The notes below the pieces were generated by a model that saw only the letters and a program-made list of their open reading frames with translations, was not told the DNA's origin and did no database searches. DNA of 64,000 bases from Bryum argenteum (taxonomy: Eukaryota; Streptophyta; Bryopsida; Bryales; Bryaceae): contig CM073322.1 in NCBI GenBank assembly GCA_037043015.1, positions 29,744,864-29,808,863 on the forward strand, read 5' to 3'. This document shows, piece by piece, positions 1-12,600 of this stretch. The stretch's first letter is position 1. The number at the start of each line of letters is the position of its first letter. A program made the position numbers and the translations under genes.

Positions 1-51
1 GCTGTCTATAATCCCGAGACAGAATGGGGGTGTTGTGAATGCCCTCACTCA

Positions 52-534
52 ATGAAGGGCAATCTATGCAAACATCATCTCAAAGTCTTGAGGATACTAC
101 GCCCGGACCTTGCAGAAGGTCGCATCGTCAAGGTGTGCGGGACTCTATATGGGACATCTCGCGGCGGTATCTCACAACTTGTGCAGTTTCCAGAACTCCC
201 TGGAATAGAGCCCAAGTCAACATGCGAGAGCGACTTAGATAGAGTCCCAAGTACTTTTCTGCCCAATACTGAGACAGAAGAAGAAGCTCCACCATCACCT
301 GAGGCTTTGGACGATAACAAGCGCCTTACTGAGAGCATTGACCGTCTTACAGCTTCCATCTACGATAGGGCATCGAAGCACCAACTCATCAAGAGGCACT
401 TGGAGGTAGAACTCCGTGCTATGGATGCAAGACAAGCTGCTTTGGAACAACAAATTCTGTCTGGAGTATTGCATCCATTGCAGACAGAGGCGACACCCTT
501 TGTCGGTAACGATGTAACAAATGTAGCTTTGTAG
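52..534 (+). CDS. Unrecognised protein, C-terminal part with probable coiled coil (partial)
   Basis: I do not recognise a family. The frame is open to a stop at 532-534. From about residue 70 it reads like real protein: an acidic, proline-rich linker, then a helical heptad-like stretch rich in L, R, E and A (about residues 90-140) that could form a coiled coil. The first ATG at 52 may be internal, because the window begins just upstream and earlier exons could lie outside. A second coding-like frame runs antisense and overlaps the 3' end, so one of the two may be a shadow. It could be a decayed transposon gene or the last exon of a host gene. Confidence 0.35.
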   Translation: MKGNLCKHHLKVLRILRPDLAEGRIVKVCGTLYGTSRGGISQLVQFPELPGIEPKSTCESDLDRVPSTFLPNTETEEEAPPSPEALDDNKRLTESIDRLTASIYDRASKHQLIKRHLEVELRAMDARQAALEQQILSGVLHPLQTEATPFVGNDVTNVAL

Positions 535-926
535 GCATAAAACCATTTGGAAACGAATTGTGAAAGATTTGCACACCTGATGGAAAGAAGTGGAGTGTCA
601 ATTCGTGGGTAGGACCCTTTATATCGCTGTGTATGGCGCGTGTTGAATTTTGTTTGCACATCTGACCGCTTCAACGACTCGCCCAAGATGAAATCCTTGT
701 ACCTCAGCCACGGGATGTAGGCTACACCGGCGCCGCCTTTAACCTCACTAAAATCCCACTTCACATCTTTGTGCGTGAAAGGACCATTAGGACATTTCTG
801 CACCTGGTTTCGAATGAGTTGAAGTGGGATACTATTCCGCAAGATGAATTGTTGTTCGTATAAACCGATCCAAGACGTGTCGAATTCCACAACTTCTTGG
901 TCATTGGGTACAACCACGGAATCCAT
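503..926 (-). CDS. Unrecognised protein-coding-like frame (partial)
   Basis: The frame starts at an ATG at 924-926 and stays open to about 360. The first 140 residues have balanced, globular-looking composition with several W, P, G and Y positions, including a segment near residues 55-90 with the pattern KCPNGPFTHKDVKWDF and, further on, IPWLRYKDFI. I do not recognise the family. Below about 503 the frame overlaps the opposite-strand coiled-coil frame and becomes C-rich, so the true end or a splice site is probably near there. It may be a remnant of a mobile-element gene. Confidence 0.3.
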
Positions 927-934
927 GTTGGATT

Positions 935-1590
935 CAATTCACAATTCGTAACTACTTAGCGAGGAAATCCCCATCTGGAAACCCCAAATGCAATGTGCAT
1001 GGAAGACATCACAAGCACATCGATCGGTGACAAAAGATATTCGGCAAATACGTTAGGATGTCTAACTCGGCTTTTCGACGCTGTCCAGATGTCATTCTGC
1101 ACACAAAAACACAAGTTTAAAAAAAAAAAACTCTCTACAACATCTACACAGCTCCAACACCAAAAAAGCTACCATCCTGGATAGCGACGCAGATCTTTGA
1201 TTCTACGCACAAACATACGAGAAATCCGGGTGGACAGGGGCCTGAACCTCTACCGAGCCATGGAGAAGAGCCGGAGTTGATGGCGCCGTGGACGAATGTG
1301 GGAGTCAAGACCCCTACATTGTTCATCGCCGCGAGAAAGACCTTGTGATGGGATTCCCCGAGTCAAGGCGTATGTGAACAGAAATTTCAAGTCGTTTGTG
1401 CCGAATCAAGCAACTCTCTTCATTAAAGCAAATAGAAAATCCAAACATGATTCGTCATCAAGCAAGCCTCAATCTACTTAAGCATGTGCATGTCGAAATT
1501 CTTTCAAAAATGAGAGGAAAACAAGCACACAAGAGCCATTACTACAATGAAAAGGCAATGCACGATCGGAACAAAAGAGGAAGTACCTTG
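935..1590. other. Intergenic, no supported gene
   Basis: Moderately AT-rich sequence with a short A-run near 1120. The frames here are short and look like chance. I see no domain, RNA gene or clear repeat end. Confidence 0.5.
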
Positions 1591-1927
1591 TGATTACGTA
1601 CTACCGAGTACTACCGAGACTTGAAGAATTCTAGCATCTTTGGATTGAGAGATTGAGTTAGGGTTTCCGTCACTTTCTTCCGGAGTGTGAGGTTTGGAAT
1701 GTTTGTATTTCGTAAGGCGGGGAAGGGTTCGGCACCAAAAGGGACACAAAAGAATTGAAGGGGCGAGGAAAGGATTCACCAAAGCGGCCATAAAGGAATG
1801 CGGGGCTCGAAAGGAAAAGAAATCCGGGTGCTTGTGGGACCAGCCAAGCGAGGCTCGCGCTGACAGGAGAGCGCATTTAAGACAGGGTGGTGATATAGAG
1901 ACGGGGATGCTTGTTGCCCTTCTTTTT

Positions 1928-2160
1928 TGGGGGGCGTTTTTCACCCCTTTTTTGCATGGATCTTGGAATCCATAGCTCCAAATGGCATGTAAATCGGTAG
2001 GCATACCAATTGCCATGCTTCAGAGAAGATCCTACGGTTGGATTATCCATTTTCATTTATTACTTTTTTTATGAAGTTTTGAAAAATCAGCGTTTTTACA
2101 AGTTTTTTGGAGCTTTACCCCCCCCCCCTTGGGCGTTTAGGGGCTAAGGAGATGCAAGGA
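1928..2160. repeat. Copy of a dispersed TTAA/CCC-type repeat (partner at 11190-11392)
   Basis: This stretch is recognisably the same sequence as 11190-11392. Both begin with a CACCCCTTTTTTGC segment, share a middle with GCATGGATCTTG and GATCCTACGGTTGGATT, and end in GGAGCTTTACCCC followed by a G-rich end. Here the end reads GGGCGTTTAGGGGCTAA, so the terminal TTAA has decayed. It has a C9-10 run near 2120. Confidence 0.6.
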
Positions 2161-2273
2161 TTTAACATTGTCTACCTTACATTCGCGAAGTTCTCAAGGA
2201 GTTTTACTTTATTTAAGTGGACATTATATAATTGACATGTAAAGGTCCAATCGTTTTCTGGATCTCATCTATC

Positions 2274-2547
2274 TTAACCCCTAAATTCCTTGTTGCAAAA
2301 CGGTCTAAGTCACAAAATTTGACCTTCCTTAGATTAAGCTCAAAAAATCTCAATCTCAGCATTACATAAAAGATTCGATCGTAAGATCTCAAAGTTCACT
2401 TGACATTCTTCTCACATACCAAATTTGAACCGTTCATTCTTTCTCATTTGTTAAATTATAATCGTCAAAGTTGGTTGATTTTTTCTCAAAGTTGGTTGAT
2501 TTTTTCTCCAAAGCCCGTTTCAGGTTTTAAGAAAAGTTAGGGGTTAA
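2274..2547. mobile_element. MITE, TTAA-flanked, family A copy 1
   Basis: It starts TTAACCCCTAA and ends TTAGGGGTTAA, so it has inverted ends and a TTAA at each edge (274 bp). The inside matches the copies at 4259-4526 and, inverted, at 60527-60794. Shared internal words include TTGTTGCAAAACG, GTCTAAGTCAC and CCGTTCATTCTTT. It has no coding capacity. Confidence 0.8.
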
Positions 2548-2639
2548 AAACTTACCTTCTTCGTGAGGTTCTATCCAAACTGCTATATGAGAAGTGGAGA
2601 CTCAGTACATAGTAATATAACACTATTATTTACACCGTG

Positions 2640-3150
2640 ACTAACGTTTTAAGGTTCTTTCAGTAAGTGTACTTTGTTAGTTAAAGTTTCTAAAAGGTTG
2701 TAGAACCTTTCATTAGTTTCTCGAAATCTCTATTATATTTGGGAAGCTTCCAAAAAGGTTCTATAGTGTCGAGAAGCTTCTATTTCTTAGACTCAAGGAG
2801 CTTCCTCTTCAACTTTCTAGATTACGGAAGCCTCTCAAGCTTCCAAAAATACTTGTTGTGGCTGCTTATGAGATCTTAATTCAGAAGCTTCTTCTTCCTA
2901 GAATCAAGAAGCTTCTGCTTTACCTTTCTAGATCCCGAAAGCTATTCAAGCTTCCGAAAGGTTCTATACATGCTTTCAAGATCTTATTCTGGTAGCTTCT
3001 TCTAGCCTTATATAGAGAGAGAGTTTGAAGATCGTTGTTTTTTACTCTCTACAACACCAATTGTACTTACTCTTCCAGTAATCAATACAACTCTTTGTTC
3101 TCTTATTTTGGGAATCAATCTGACTCTTGTGTGAGGAATCCCTTCACTTC
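2640..3150 (+). promoter_or_regulatory. LTR-like sequence with repeated heat-shock-element motifs and a TATA box
   Basis: Four perfect GAAGCTTC palindromes (2743-2750, 2773-2780, 2884-2891, 2908-2915) fit the nGAAnnTTCn unit of heat-shock elements. A TTCTCGAA (2718-2725) and several near-matches lie among them. A TTATATAGAGAGAG box follows at about 3008, then a CT-rich leader-like stretch. This resembles the U3-R layout of an LTR, as in heat-activated plant retrotransposons. The + orientation is opposite to the neighbouring gypsy relic, so it may belong to another element. The LTR ends could not be fixed. Confidence 0.45.
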
Positions 3151-3211
3151 TTGACTATCTTAGTCTCCCTTCAATCTTGTCTTTGCTCCTCTTTGAGTTA
3201 TTGTCCGCACC

Positions 3212-5950
3212 AGCTTCCCTCCGATTCAGTACATGTGCACTCATATGGTCAATGTACACTATGATAGTATGTTGTGCCCCTTCTAGTAAATGTCTCCATA
3301 CCTCAAAATCATCGATGATGGTAAGGAGTTCTTTATCATAGATTTCATGATTGACTTCGGCAACTGGAAACTTACGAGATTGAAAAGCAATAGGATGTGG
3401 ACGACGATCATCGTTTGTATGTTGTGATAATATAGATTTTAATGCAAAGTCAGCTACATTGGCTTCCACATTCAATAATTTTGCAAGATTTGAATGAATA
3501 AGAATAGAAGCAGATGTAAAGGCATGCTTTAAAGTTTGAAAAACTTTTTCGGCATTTCCATCCCATATGAAAAAAAATCCCGGTCAAATGAGTAAACAGT
3601 GTAAGAATCTTAGAGTGATCCTTGAGGGAAATTCTATATAAATCTAAAAACAAAGAAAACATTGCACATCTCGAATAGATGTTTGAAAAGCCTAATCCTA
3701 GGTAGTTTATATCTTGTTTCTATCCATAGAAATCTCTATATTTGTTATAATGCATCCCGGAGATTCCACAATTTTTTGGTGAATCAAACATTTGTCAAAC
3801 TTAGGGTAGACACAAACCTATCGTAATTTCTCAAGTACAAAACAAGCATGGCGTTCATGGTCTTCTTGATTTTTAGATTACATCAATATGCCATCTAAAT
3901 ATATGACAACAAAATTATCAAAATATCCACAAAAATATCCTTCATCATGTGTTCGAAAAATGCAAAAGTATTTTGTAAGACCAAAAGGCATGATATCATA
4001 ATGAAAATGTCCGTAACTTGTGCGGGAAGTCGTATTTCCATCATCCCCATTCTTGATGCAACAAGATTCTAAACTTTTTCCAAATTAATTTTTGTAAATA
4101 TCTTGTAGTTGTTCAAAAAGCCCTCAATGGCTATGGAGATTGATTTTTTCACGTAATTTTATTCAAGCATTGATAGTCAACATAGTCAACATACATGCGT
4201 AAACTCTCATTTATTTTCTTTATGATAAGATAGAAGTTGCAGCGGGTGAGTTAGAATATTAACCCCTAACTCTCCTTGTTGCAAAACGATCTAAGTCACA
4301 GAATTTGACCTTCGTTTAGATTAAGTTCAAAAAAACTCAATCTAAGCATTATTTAAAAGATTCAACCGTAAGATCTCAAACTTCACTCGACATCCTTCTC
4401 ACATACCAAATTAGAACCGTTCATTCTTTGTCATTTGTGGGATTATAATGGTCAAAGTTGGCTGAGATTTTCTCCTGCGGGAACCTCCACAACCCGTTTC
4501 GGGTTTTAAGGAAAGTGAGGGGTTAAATGAAATTCTTAGCTAGATTTTCATCAATATATTTGCATGGAGCGTCCAATTCAATTTGTGATAAATTATGAAT
4601 AAGTCTAATATGATGTTTTGTACCCATTTAAATTTCGATAGAGCAACCGTATGATATGTGTTGTGGTATGCTGTCAATATTTTTTTTTTTTGTCAAAAAT
4701 ATCCTTGAAATTTGAATACAAAGTTGGAATCTCTTGAGTAATACCCCAATCATAGAAGGTGTTGCAGTAGCATTGATAAGAAACATCTCATCATCCTTTG
4801 TAGCACTTTAAAATGTATTTGTTCCATAAGACAAAAATTGATTCAATCCTTGATGTTTAGACTTTGTATAGATATATTGAAGTTTCCTATGAATATGAGG
4901 AATATGAAACTCAAATCAAGGAAGATCTAGAATCAAAGATGTTCATGTAGAACATATAATATTGAAAACAACATGCGATACATAATCTCTCAATACTACC
5001 TTCAAAGGTTTTGTCTCATGAGTTATTTCTTGTGAAGCTAGAGGATCTCCATCTATAACTTCTATTAGTACTAAATATGTTTTCTTCATAAAACCAAAAT
5101 CATGCAAGTTAGCAAAATCTTTATCGGTAAAAGACGTCGTCGCTCCACTATCCATAGGATTTAGACATCGATATTATTATCGATACTTATATAATATTTA
5201 AATAAATTTTGTGGTAGTAAAGATATAATAAGACCTTTGTTAGGCACTTGAGATCTAGAGGAGCCCAGTTGCTTTTACTGTAGTTGGACATTCGCATTTC
5301 CAAACTTCTCCGCATCAAAACCTTTATTAAAAGCAATGTGAACCTTGTGTACCATGTTTTTTTGGTAAAAGTGGGCAGTCTCCTGCACAATGATTCTGCT
5401 TGATCTCCACATTTCTGCAACAACGACACCTGATCACACTTCATACGATAGACCAATAGTCTTTCTTGGCTAGAATTTATCGACAAACATATGTTGCATC
5501 ACTCTGCATGGGCTCGGCACTTAATGACGAACTCTTGATTGGCTTTGTGTAAGAATTGCTTGCACTCTGGTACAATTGACTCCATGTTGATTTTGTTTCT
5601 TGACGTCATTTACACAATCAATTATCGGACGTAATTGCTTGGGTCGTCAACTGCTTCGGATACTCGATCCTTGGCATTGTAAGCAATGAGTCATTTACAT
5701 CTTCCTTTAAGCCAAATCAGAAACGGTTGATGAACGCCTTGTCATTCCAATCGAGGTCACAAGTAAGTTGTCAAAACTAAGCAGCGTAAATGGATGTCGA
5801 ATGTGTCCCTTGCCGTAGATTTTGCATCTTTGTTTGTGCCACGCACTTTTGATCGCTATCTCCAAATGCATCCAAAAATTCCTCCAAAAATGCCTCCCAA
5901 TCACGGCGTAATGGTGAGTGGCACTAATTAGTATCAAGAAATATGGAAGA
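3212..5950 (-). pseudogene. Ty3/gypsy retrotransposon relic (Gag, protease, RT, RNase H), broken
   Basis: Read on the - strand, the order is Gag, protease, reverse transcriptase, RNase H, which is the Ty3/gypsy order. Gag remains at about 5950-5560 in shifted frames, with a degenerate zinc-knuckle region near 5400. A retropepsin-like segment begins with DSGATTSF at 5153-4943. The RT core remains at about 4010-3870, with a MPFGLT word and a degraded YLDD-like box (YLDG). RNase H lies at 3475-3212 (DFALKSILSQ, then IAFQSRKF, then EIYDKELLTIIDDFEVWRHLLEG). The reading frame is broken by many stops and shifts, and the MITE at 4259-4526 sits inside the RT region. I found no integrase or paired LTRs. 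Confidence 0.8.
4259..4526. mobile_element. MITE, TTAA-flanked, family A copy 2
   Basis: This copy is inserted within the gypsy RT region. It starts TTAACCCCTAAC and ends GAGGGGTTAA (268 bp). It shares its whole internal sequence with 2274-2547 in the same orientation. The TTAA at both edges fits a 4-bp target duplication. Confidence 0.82.
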
Positions 5951-6590
5951 AAAGAGTAGATTTAGAAAAGTAAGTCCAAGACCCATGTAAGCTAAATTTG
6001 AGGTTACTCTCATCTTGCCAGCCATTTATACATTAAAAGCCTTGAAGATATTTAAAGGCTTTGATATGTAATACATAAAATGTAGGACCCTATGGTGACC
6101 TCATGTATCACTTGCATGCAACTTGCAACTGCATCTTCGATGCTGCAAGTATAACATGCAACATTAGGTTCATTATATAAATATATCTTGTATGTATAAC
6201 AAAATAGTCGACTCTAACTTGTAACTACAATTTCTATTGATTAGAAAAAAAAGAAAATTAAAAAAGAAAAAAAGTAGGGATCAATTTAAAATCCAAATAG
6301 TTAGAATAAGTGCACAGTATTTCATTACCTACCTTCGTGTGCAAATTAAAAATAACTATTACCCCTAATAAGTTCTTGCACCTATTACTACATAAATTTC
6401 CTCAACATACTCCCAATAAAAATCTAGATTATTGACCCCTGAAGAACCAAGCGTGATTTTGAGGCTTCAAAACCAAAAACTACGATCATTTGACCACTAT
6501 GTATAAGTTGAGGTAAGAATTATTATTTTTTACTATTTTGGGATTTCCAACTGTACGAACTTCCAAATAACTACCTGTACTAATACCATC
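5951..6590. other. AT-rich intergenic, decayed repeat sequence
   Basis: I see no gene here. An A/G-rich run lies at about 6245-6275. A TTGACCCCTGAAGAACC stretch near 6431 looks like a decayed CCCCTAAACG-type element end. Confidence 0.4.
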
Positions 6591-7023
6591 TTAAATTTCA
6601 ACCGTTGGATCGTTACCGTTTGTAAGATCGTAACGTTCAGAATTGATGCAAAAGTTATTTTGCAACATTTTGAAACTTGCTCTTGTAAATTCTGGAGGCA
6701 ACCCATGTAAAATTGGTAATTTTTTTGACTTGGGGAACTCTGGAACTCAAGTAGTGATTTAGTTATGAACTCAATTCCATTTTTTTTCAAAGAAAGACCA
6801 AATCTGAACGTGCCCAAACTGTCCGTTTGGACTTGAAAACTAAATTTTGCATTGAAAATTTCTTACTTTCGAATTTGACATTGCAAATCCTCAGATACAC
6901 ACCTTGTAGTATAGGAGAGCATCTAGTAAAATCATTAGGCAGAATAATTGCTTCTAATTCCTTCATCTAAACTGCCCAAAATCGCAAAAACCACTTTTGA
7001 CATCTTGCTACTTTAGGGGTTAA
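6591..7023. repeat. 433-bp repeat, direct copy of 8194-8635
   Basis: It begins TTAAATTTCAACCG and ends CTTTAGGGGTTAA. The copy at 8194-8635 is nearly the same throughout and in the same orientation. The two copies flank the 1.18-kb element at 7020-8197 and share its terminal TTAA sites. Confidence 0.75.
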
Positions 7024-8197
7024 CCCCTAAACGACCAAGGCCTACGATTTTGTTGTTTTGCTATTTTAGGCAGCCTAGATGAAGGGGTTCGAATCAATAT
7101 TTTTGCCTAAGATTTTTATTGGGTGTTCCCTACACTACAAGCTGTATGTGGGAAAAATTGCAAAGTCAAACTCCACTTTTGGAGTTTTAAACGCAAATTT
7201 TTGTTTTCGGCTCTAGGGCGGGCAGAAAAAAGCTCTTTATCTTTAACTTTTTTTTATATTTAAAATTTTTAAAAAAATCTTTTCTTGACTGATTTTGCAC
7301 TTAGGTTTCCAAGTGACCCAAGTCAAGACTTTTACCAATTCTACAAGGGCACCCTTCAAAAAATTACAAGAAATAGATCCAAAGTTTCTGTAATATCAAA
7401 ATTTTTTCTTTCGAATTTTGCTAAAATTTGAGATTTAGGAATTTTGTGAATTTCTTTTTTCTCGAAATTCACAAACTCATGAAGGCACCTACTCACCATT
7501 CAATTTTCCCCTAAACCAAATACGATAAATGTGGTGCATGTTTTACGGAATCCTTGATTTCTACCTTCTTCTAGTAAATAAATTGCATGAAGGTTCAAAA
7601 AGCAAAATGAGTGTCTAAAATTTTGCATGGGCATGTCCAACTTAGTTATATACATGTAAATAATTTGAGCTAGATGTTTAACCCTTAAAAGTCAGACCCA
7701 GCCCGAGGGGTTGGGTTTTTTTTTGGAGAGAATCTTGCTCATAACTTACACTCTATTATACCAAATGGAATTTTTAGAATTCCAAACTGAGCAACTTAAA
7801 GAGATCTAAATTTTCATAGAATAGAGCTCAAGCAAATTAAAATTATAATAATGCTAAAAATGGAGTTTAAAAGAGATTATGGGTGTGGTATCAGGAAAGC
7901 ATATGACGTTTAAGGGTTAAGGTAATAAGCATCACATTTTCCTTTGCACAAAGTCGACTATGTTTGCTGAAAAAAAGATTGCATCAACTTTGAATGTTTA
8001 CGATCTTACAAATGGTTGCTATCCAACGGTTGAAATTTCAGCCACTACCTCTAATGGTAGTTCTCTTCAAGATCATACGGTTGAAAGTTTCAAAAAAGTG
8101 TAAAAAATATTCTCACACTTCAAAGTTTACAAGGTGGTATGGAATTGCAGTTTTGGAGTTTGGAGCTCACAAAATACCATGGTCGTTTAGGAGTTAA
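7020..8197. mobile_element. TTAA-flanked element, 1.18 kb, with a nested smaller element
   Basis: The left end is TTAACCCCTAAACGACC. The right end is GGTCGTTTAGGAGTTAA, inverted and matching at 12 of 13 terminal bases, with TTAA at both edges. The right 200 bp resembles 61680-61897 and, more loosely, 26260-26460. A second TTAA element (7678-7920) lies inside. I saw no transposase, so it is non-autonomous. Confidence 0.7.
7678..7920. mobile_element. TTAA-flanked MITE nested in the 1.18-kb element
   Basis: It runs from TTAACCCTTAAAAG to GACGTTTAAGGGTTAA (243 bp), with inverted CCCTTAAA-type ends and TTAA at both edges. It is AT-rich and non-coding. Confidence 0.65.
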
Positions 8198-8635
8198 ATT
8201 TCAACCGTTGGATCGTTACCGTTTGTAAGATAGTAACGTTCAGAATTGATGCAAAAGTTCTTTTGCAACATTTTGAAGCTTGCTCTTGTAAATTCTAGAG
8301 GCAACCCGTATAAATATGGTGTTTTTTTTTTTTGACTTGGGGAACTTTGGAACTCAAGTAGTGATCTAGTTATGAACTCATTTCCAGTTTTTTCTAAAAG
8401 AAAGACCAAATCTAAACCTGCCCGAATTGTCCGTTTCTAACTTGAAAACTAAATTTTGCATTAAAAATTTCTTACTTTCGAATTTGACATTGCAAATCCT
8501 GAAACACACACCTTGTAGTATAGAGAGCATCGAGTAAAAACATATATTATGCAAAATAATTACTTCTAATTCCTTCATCTAAACTGCCCAAAATTGCAAA
8601 AACCACTTTTTGACATCTTGCTACTTTAGGGGTTA
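8194..8635. repeat. 442-bp repeat, second direct copy of 6591-7023
   Basis: The sequence is nearly the same as 6591-7023, from TTAAATTTCAACCG through CTTTAGGGGTTAA. The differences are scattered substitutions and small indels, such as a longer T-run near 8325. Confidence 0.75.
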
Positions 8636-9020
8636 ACCATCCTCACCTTCCACTTCTCGCCCAGTTTATCATTAAATAATTCAACATCCATCCATTTCTC
8701 ATCTCTAATTACTTATTGTCATCCACCATCCATTCACATTGTTACATCCACATACCATCATCCAACGTCCATCTGTAATGTTACATCCACATACCATCAT
8801 CCAACGTCCATCTGTAATGTTACATCCACATATCATCATCCAACATCCATATACTGTATACTAATGCATCCATACGACTTTCATCCATAATCCGTCATCC
8901 ACACTTTTCATCCACCAGTAACCCATCTTAACATACATGCAATTTTCATGCATTCAACGCTACCCCTAAAGCTCACATTCATCATCCATACCATTTCATT
9001 CATCATCCATACCATTTCAT
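8636..9020. repeat. CATCCA-rich low-complexity region with a 39-bp tandem repeat
   Basis: Three tandem copies of a 39-bp unit start at 8740, 8779 and 8818, beginning TGTTACATCCACAT. The surrounding sequence is full of CATCCA and CCATC words to about 9020. It is non-coding. Confidence 0.8.
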
Positions 9021-9540
9021 CCGGGGTGTTTCAGCCCACATACAAAAACGGATGAATGTTCGAATGTTTGAAAAAAAAGGTATTCTTGTTAAAAAAAGAG
9101 GAGATTAATAATAACAAAATTAGCAAAGGGGGGGGCTGCTGCCTGCCCGTGCCCCAGTAAAAACATATGATGATGCATTATAATGATTATGGGGAATTGT
9201 GGACTTATTCTGCCGCCCTCCAAAAATGGGTAAATGACGAAACTATGCGCTGGCCCCACTGATGTAGGTGCCCAATCTACGGATTCCAAGTCTTGCTTAG
9301 TCTTGTCATTATGAAGCCCCATCCACAAATAAACCCCCTATTATAACCCCCCACTCCACAAATATATACTCACTCTGCTCTGTATCCATACATGCCGGAG
9401 CCAACCCCCGGGCAGCACCCCACGAAATCTTTTGCAGTGGCCTGTATGTTATCACGCCGCTGCCGAATTTAGGCACTGTATACAAGGGAGAGTGCCCTAA
9501 AATGTATCAAGAGTGAACTTCTAGGCTTTTTCACCTAGAG
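9021..9540. other. Intergenic, no supported gene
   Basis: This part is slightly more GC-rich than its surroundings, with a G7 run near 9128 and a possible TATA-like AATATATAC at 9360. I see no recognisable protein or RNA gene. Confidence 0.4.
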
Positions 9541-9792
9541 GTAGATAGATTAGATAAAAACTCCGGTCCCTTTCTAAGGGGCCAGCGTGAATGAAGTGTC
9601 CGTTCGTAATGCTAATATCCCGATGGCCACCAAACAAGGGGAAATTGGAACAATACTACTTCCCACTCTCGAGGGTGGCTACTATAACTACGTTAGTTTT
9701 TAGCCAGTTGCAAGTGCCTTGAGGATGCTTGACATAGTATCCCCCCATAGGGCTTTGAGGTACCCATACAACAAGGTCCACACCTAGAGGTA
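9541..9792 (-). mobile_element. SINE copy 1, truncated (no tRNA-like head)
   Basis: It matches the body of the SINE at 58588-58944 (words CTCCGGTCCCTTTCTAAGG, GAATGAAGTGTCCGTTCG and CCCGATGGCCACC). It stops after the ACAACAAGGTCCA segment, so the pol III promoter head is absent. Confidence 0.7.
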
Positions 9793-10968
9793 CATATAGT
9801 AAAAACGCAGTGTCAATAATGGCGCAGTGTCGAAAATGGAGTTTCAATAATCTCCACTTCTTGGTACATAATAGCTTCTCTATACAACAATGTCATGTAC
9901 TCCGTGCAAATATTACAGGGTATCACTTAAGGGCATTATTTTGGGAACACCTATATTTTCACCTTCATAAATTCTCGACTCACTGTTGAAATGTCTAGAT
10001 ATGACAGAGCTAGCTTTATTCCATGCGCGAGAATTGCATTGCATTGGTAGCTTTTTTGTGCTAAAATTGCGCCATTTTTGGCCACCTTACTTTGATAGTT
10101 TCACAATTTAACATCACCATGTATTCATTACAATCATTGTAAGGTGTCAAATTGGGGCGCACCATTTTCGAAGTCCATCTTCAAAATTTCATAGCAAAAT
10201 GTAGAAAAAAGTCCATTAATGATGAATCCACTTGGACTATCCTTTCACTTACTTTCCCCATGTACAAGAATTGCTTGCATTGTTAACTTTGCTCTAGATT
10301 TTCTAAGCTTGAGTCATTATTGAGCACTCTCCCTTTAGTGATGATACACACGTGATAAAAATGGTACACATAAAATGGTGTAATAGTTTTCTAATAATTT
10401 ATCAGAATTGATTATTTATTAGTTGTGAGGTATTGTGTAACTACCAACAAAGTATTGGAAGTCAAAAAAAAAAAATTAAAAAATCTTTGGTTTTACATAT
10501 GTGTGTAAGTGAATATTATACTTAAATCATTTTGCAAAGATATGTGTAATAAAGTGACATGATTCAATCGTTAGATTTGTGTAGTACAAAGAGATCTTTG
10601 TTTTTACTCTTAATTTATGTGACGTCAATGTACATGGTACTTACTTATGATTGTCAACAATTGAATGTGATTTTGATTTTTGAGACTACAAAATGCATGC
10701 GATTTGTAAATATATTCTTCTCATTCCAAATCATGAACTCTCTTGCAACATTGTCAAATTATATTATTGTATATAGATATGAAGTTTAACTCCAAAGAGG
10801 GAATTACTTATTTACATATGATTATACTCACAAGTTACATATATTGTGAACACATAAGAACTTTTTAGGCGGTATTACTTTAGTGTTCATATATAATTTT
10901 CATATTTATAAACTCAAGTCTATTTATTTACACCTCTCCTATTTGATTGAGATATATGTATATTAACT
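9793..10968. other. AT-rich intergenic
   Basis: I see no supported gene. A-runs occur near 10467. Parts resemble other decayed repeats in the window, for example the segment near 10140-10330 versus 20620-20830, which share an AAGGTGTC-like and CACTTGGACTA-like context. Confidence 0.35.
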
Positions 10969-11392
10969 TTAACCCTTAAGTGGCCACGGTGTTGTTTTTC
11001 GACATTTTGGATGTGAGGCTCCGTCTTTGGTGCACAACCCCGCTTTCATCCCATCGATTTTTCATCCGCCGTTTTTTTTTGCTCAACTCCTCGGTGGGTT
11101 TACTCTACTCCCTCCTTGGATAAATAGTAAAAACCTTGATCCTCAATTTGTGAGAGTGGGCGAAAGAGATTTTTCATGAAAGTTTTGGTGGTGTGATCTT
11201 CACCCCTTTTTTGCATGGATCTTGAAATCCATACCTCCAAATGGCATGCAACTTGGAGGTCATACTAATTGCCATGCTCCAAAGAAGATCCTACGGTTGG
11301 ATTTTCCATTTTCATCTTTTATTTGTTTTTACGTAGTTTTGAAAAAATCAGCATTATTACCAATTGTTAGGAGCTTTACCCCAAGGGGTTAA
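10969..11392. mobile_element. TTAA-flanked element, 424 bp
   Basis: The left end is TTAACCCTTAAGTGGCC and the right end is CCCCAAGGGGTTAA, with TTAA at both edges. The left part carries CGACATTTTGGATGT, also found at the ends of the 28.6-30.5 kb elements. The right 200 bp matches 1928-2160. It may be a composite. Confidence 0.65.
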
Positions 11393-11624
11393 GTTCATTG
11401 TGTTCTTATATTGTTCTAAGGATAATTTTACAAACTTTCCTTGTAAGTAAGGTTTAGATTTTTTGCCTTAATTATTGCTAGACAAAAATGAAGTGTTAGG
11501 ACAATTGCCATTTTATATACATAATCTTTGGTACACAACCTATTTCTTTTCTTATCCTATTTACTTTCAACCTATTCTTTGCCAAAAATCTCATTCTTCG
11601 AACCCTAAATAATCCATCCTTTTT

Positions 11625-12600
<976 letters not shown>

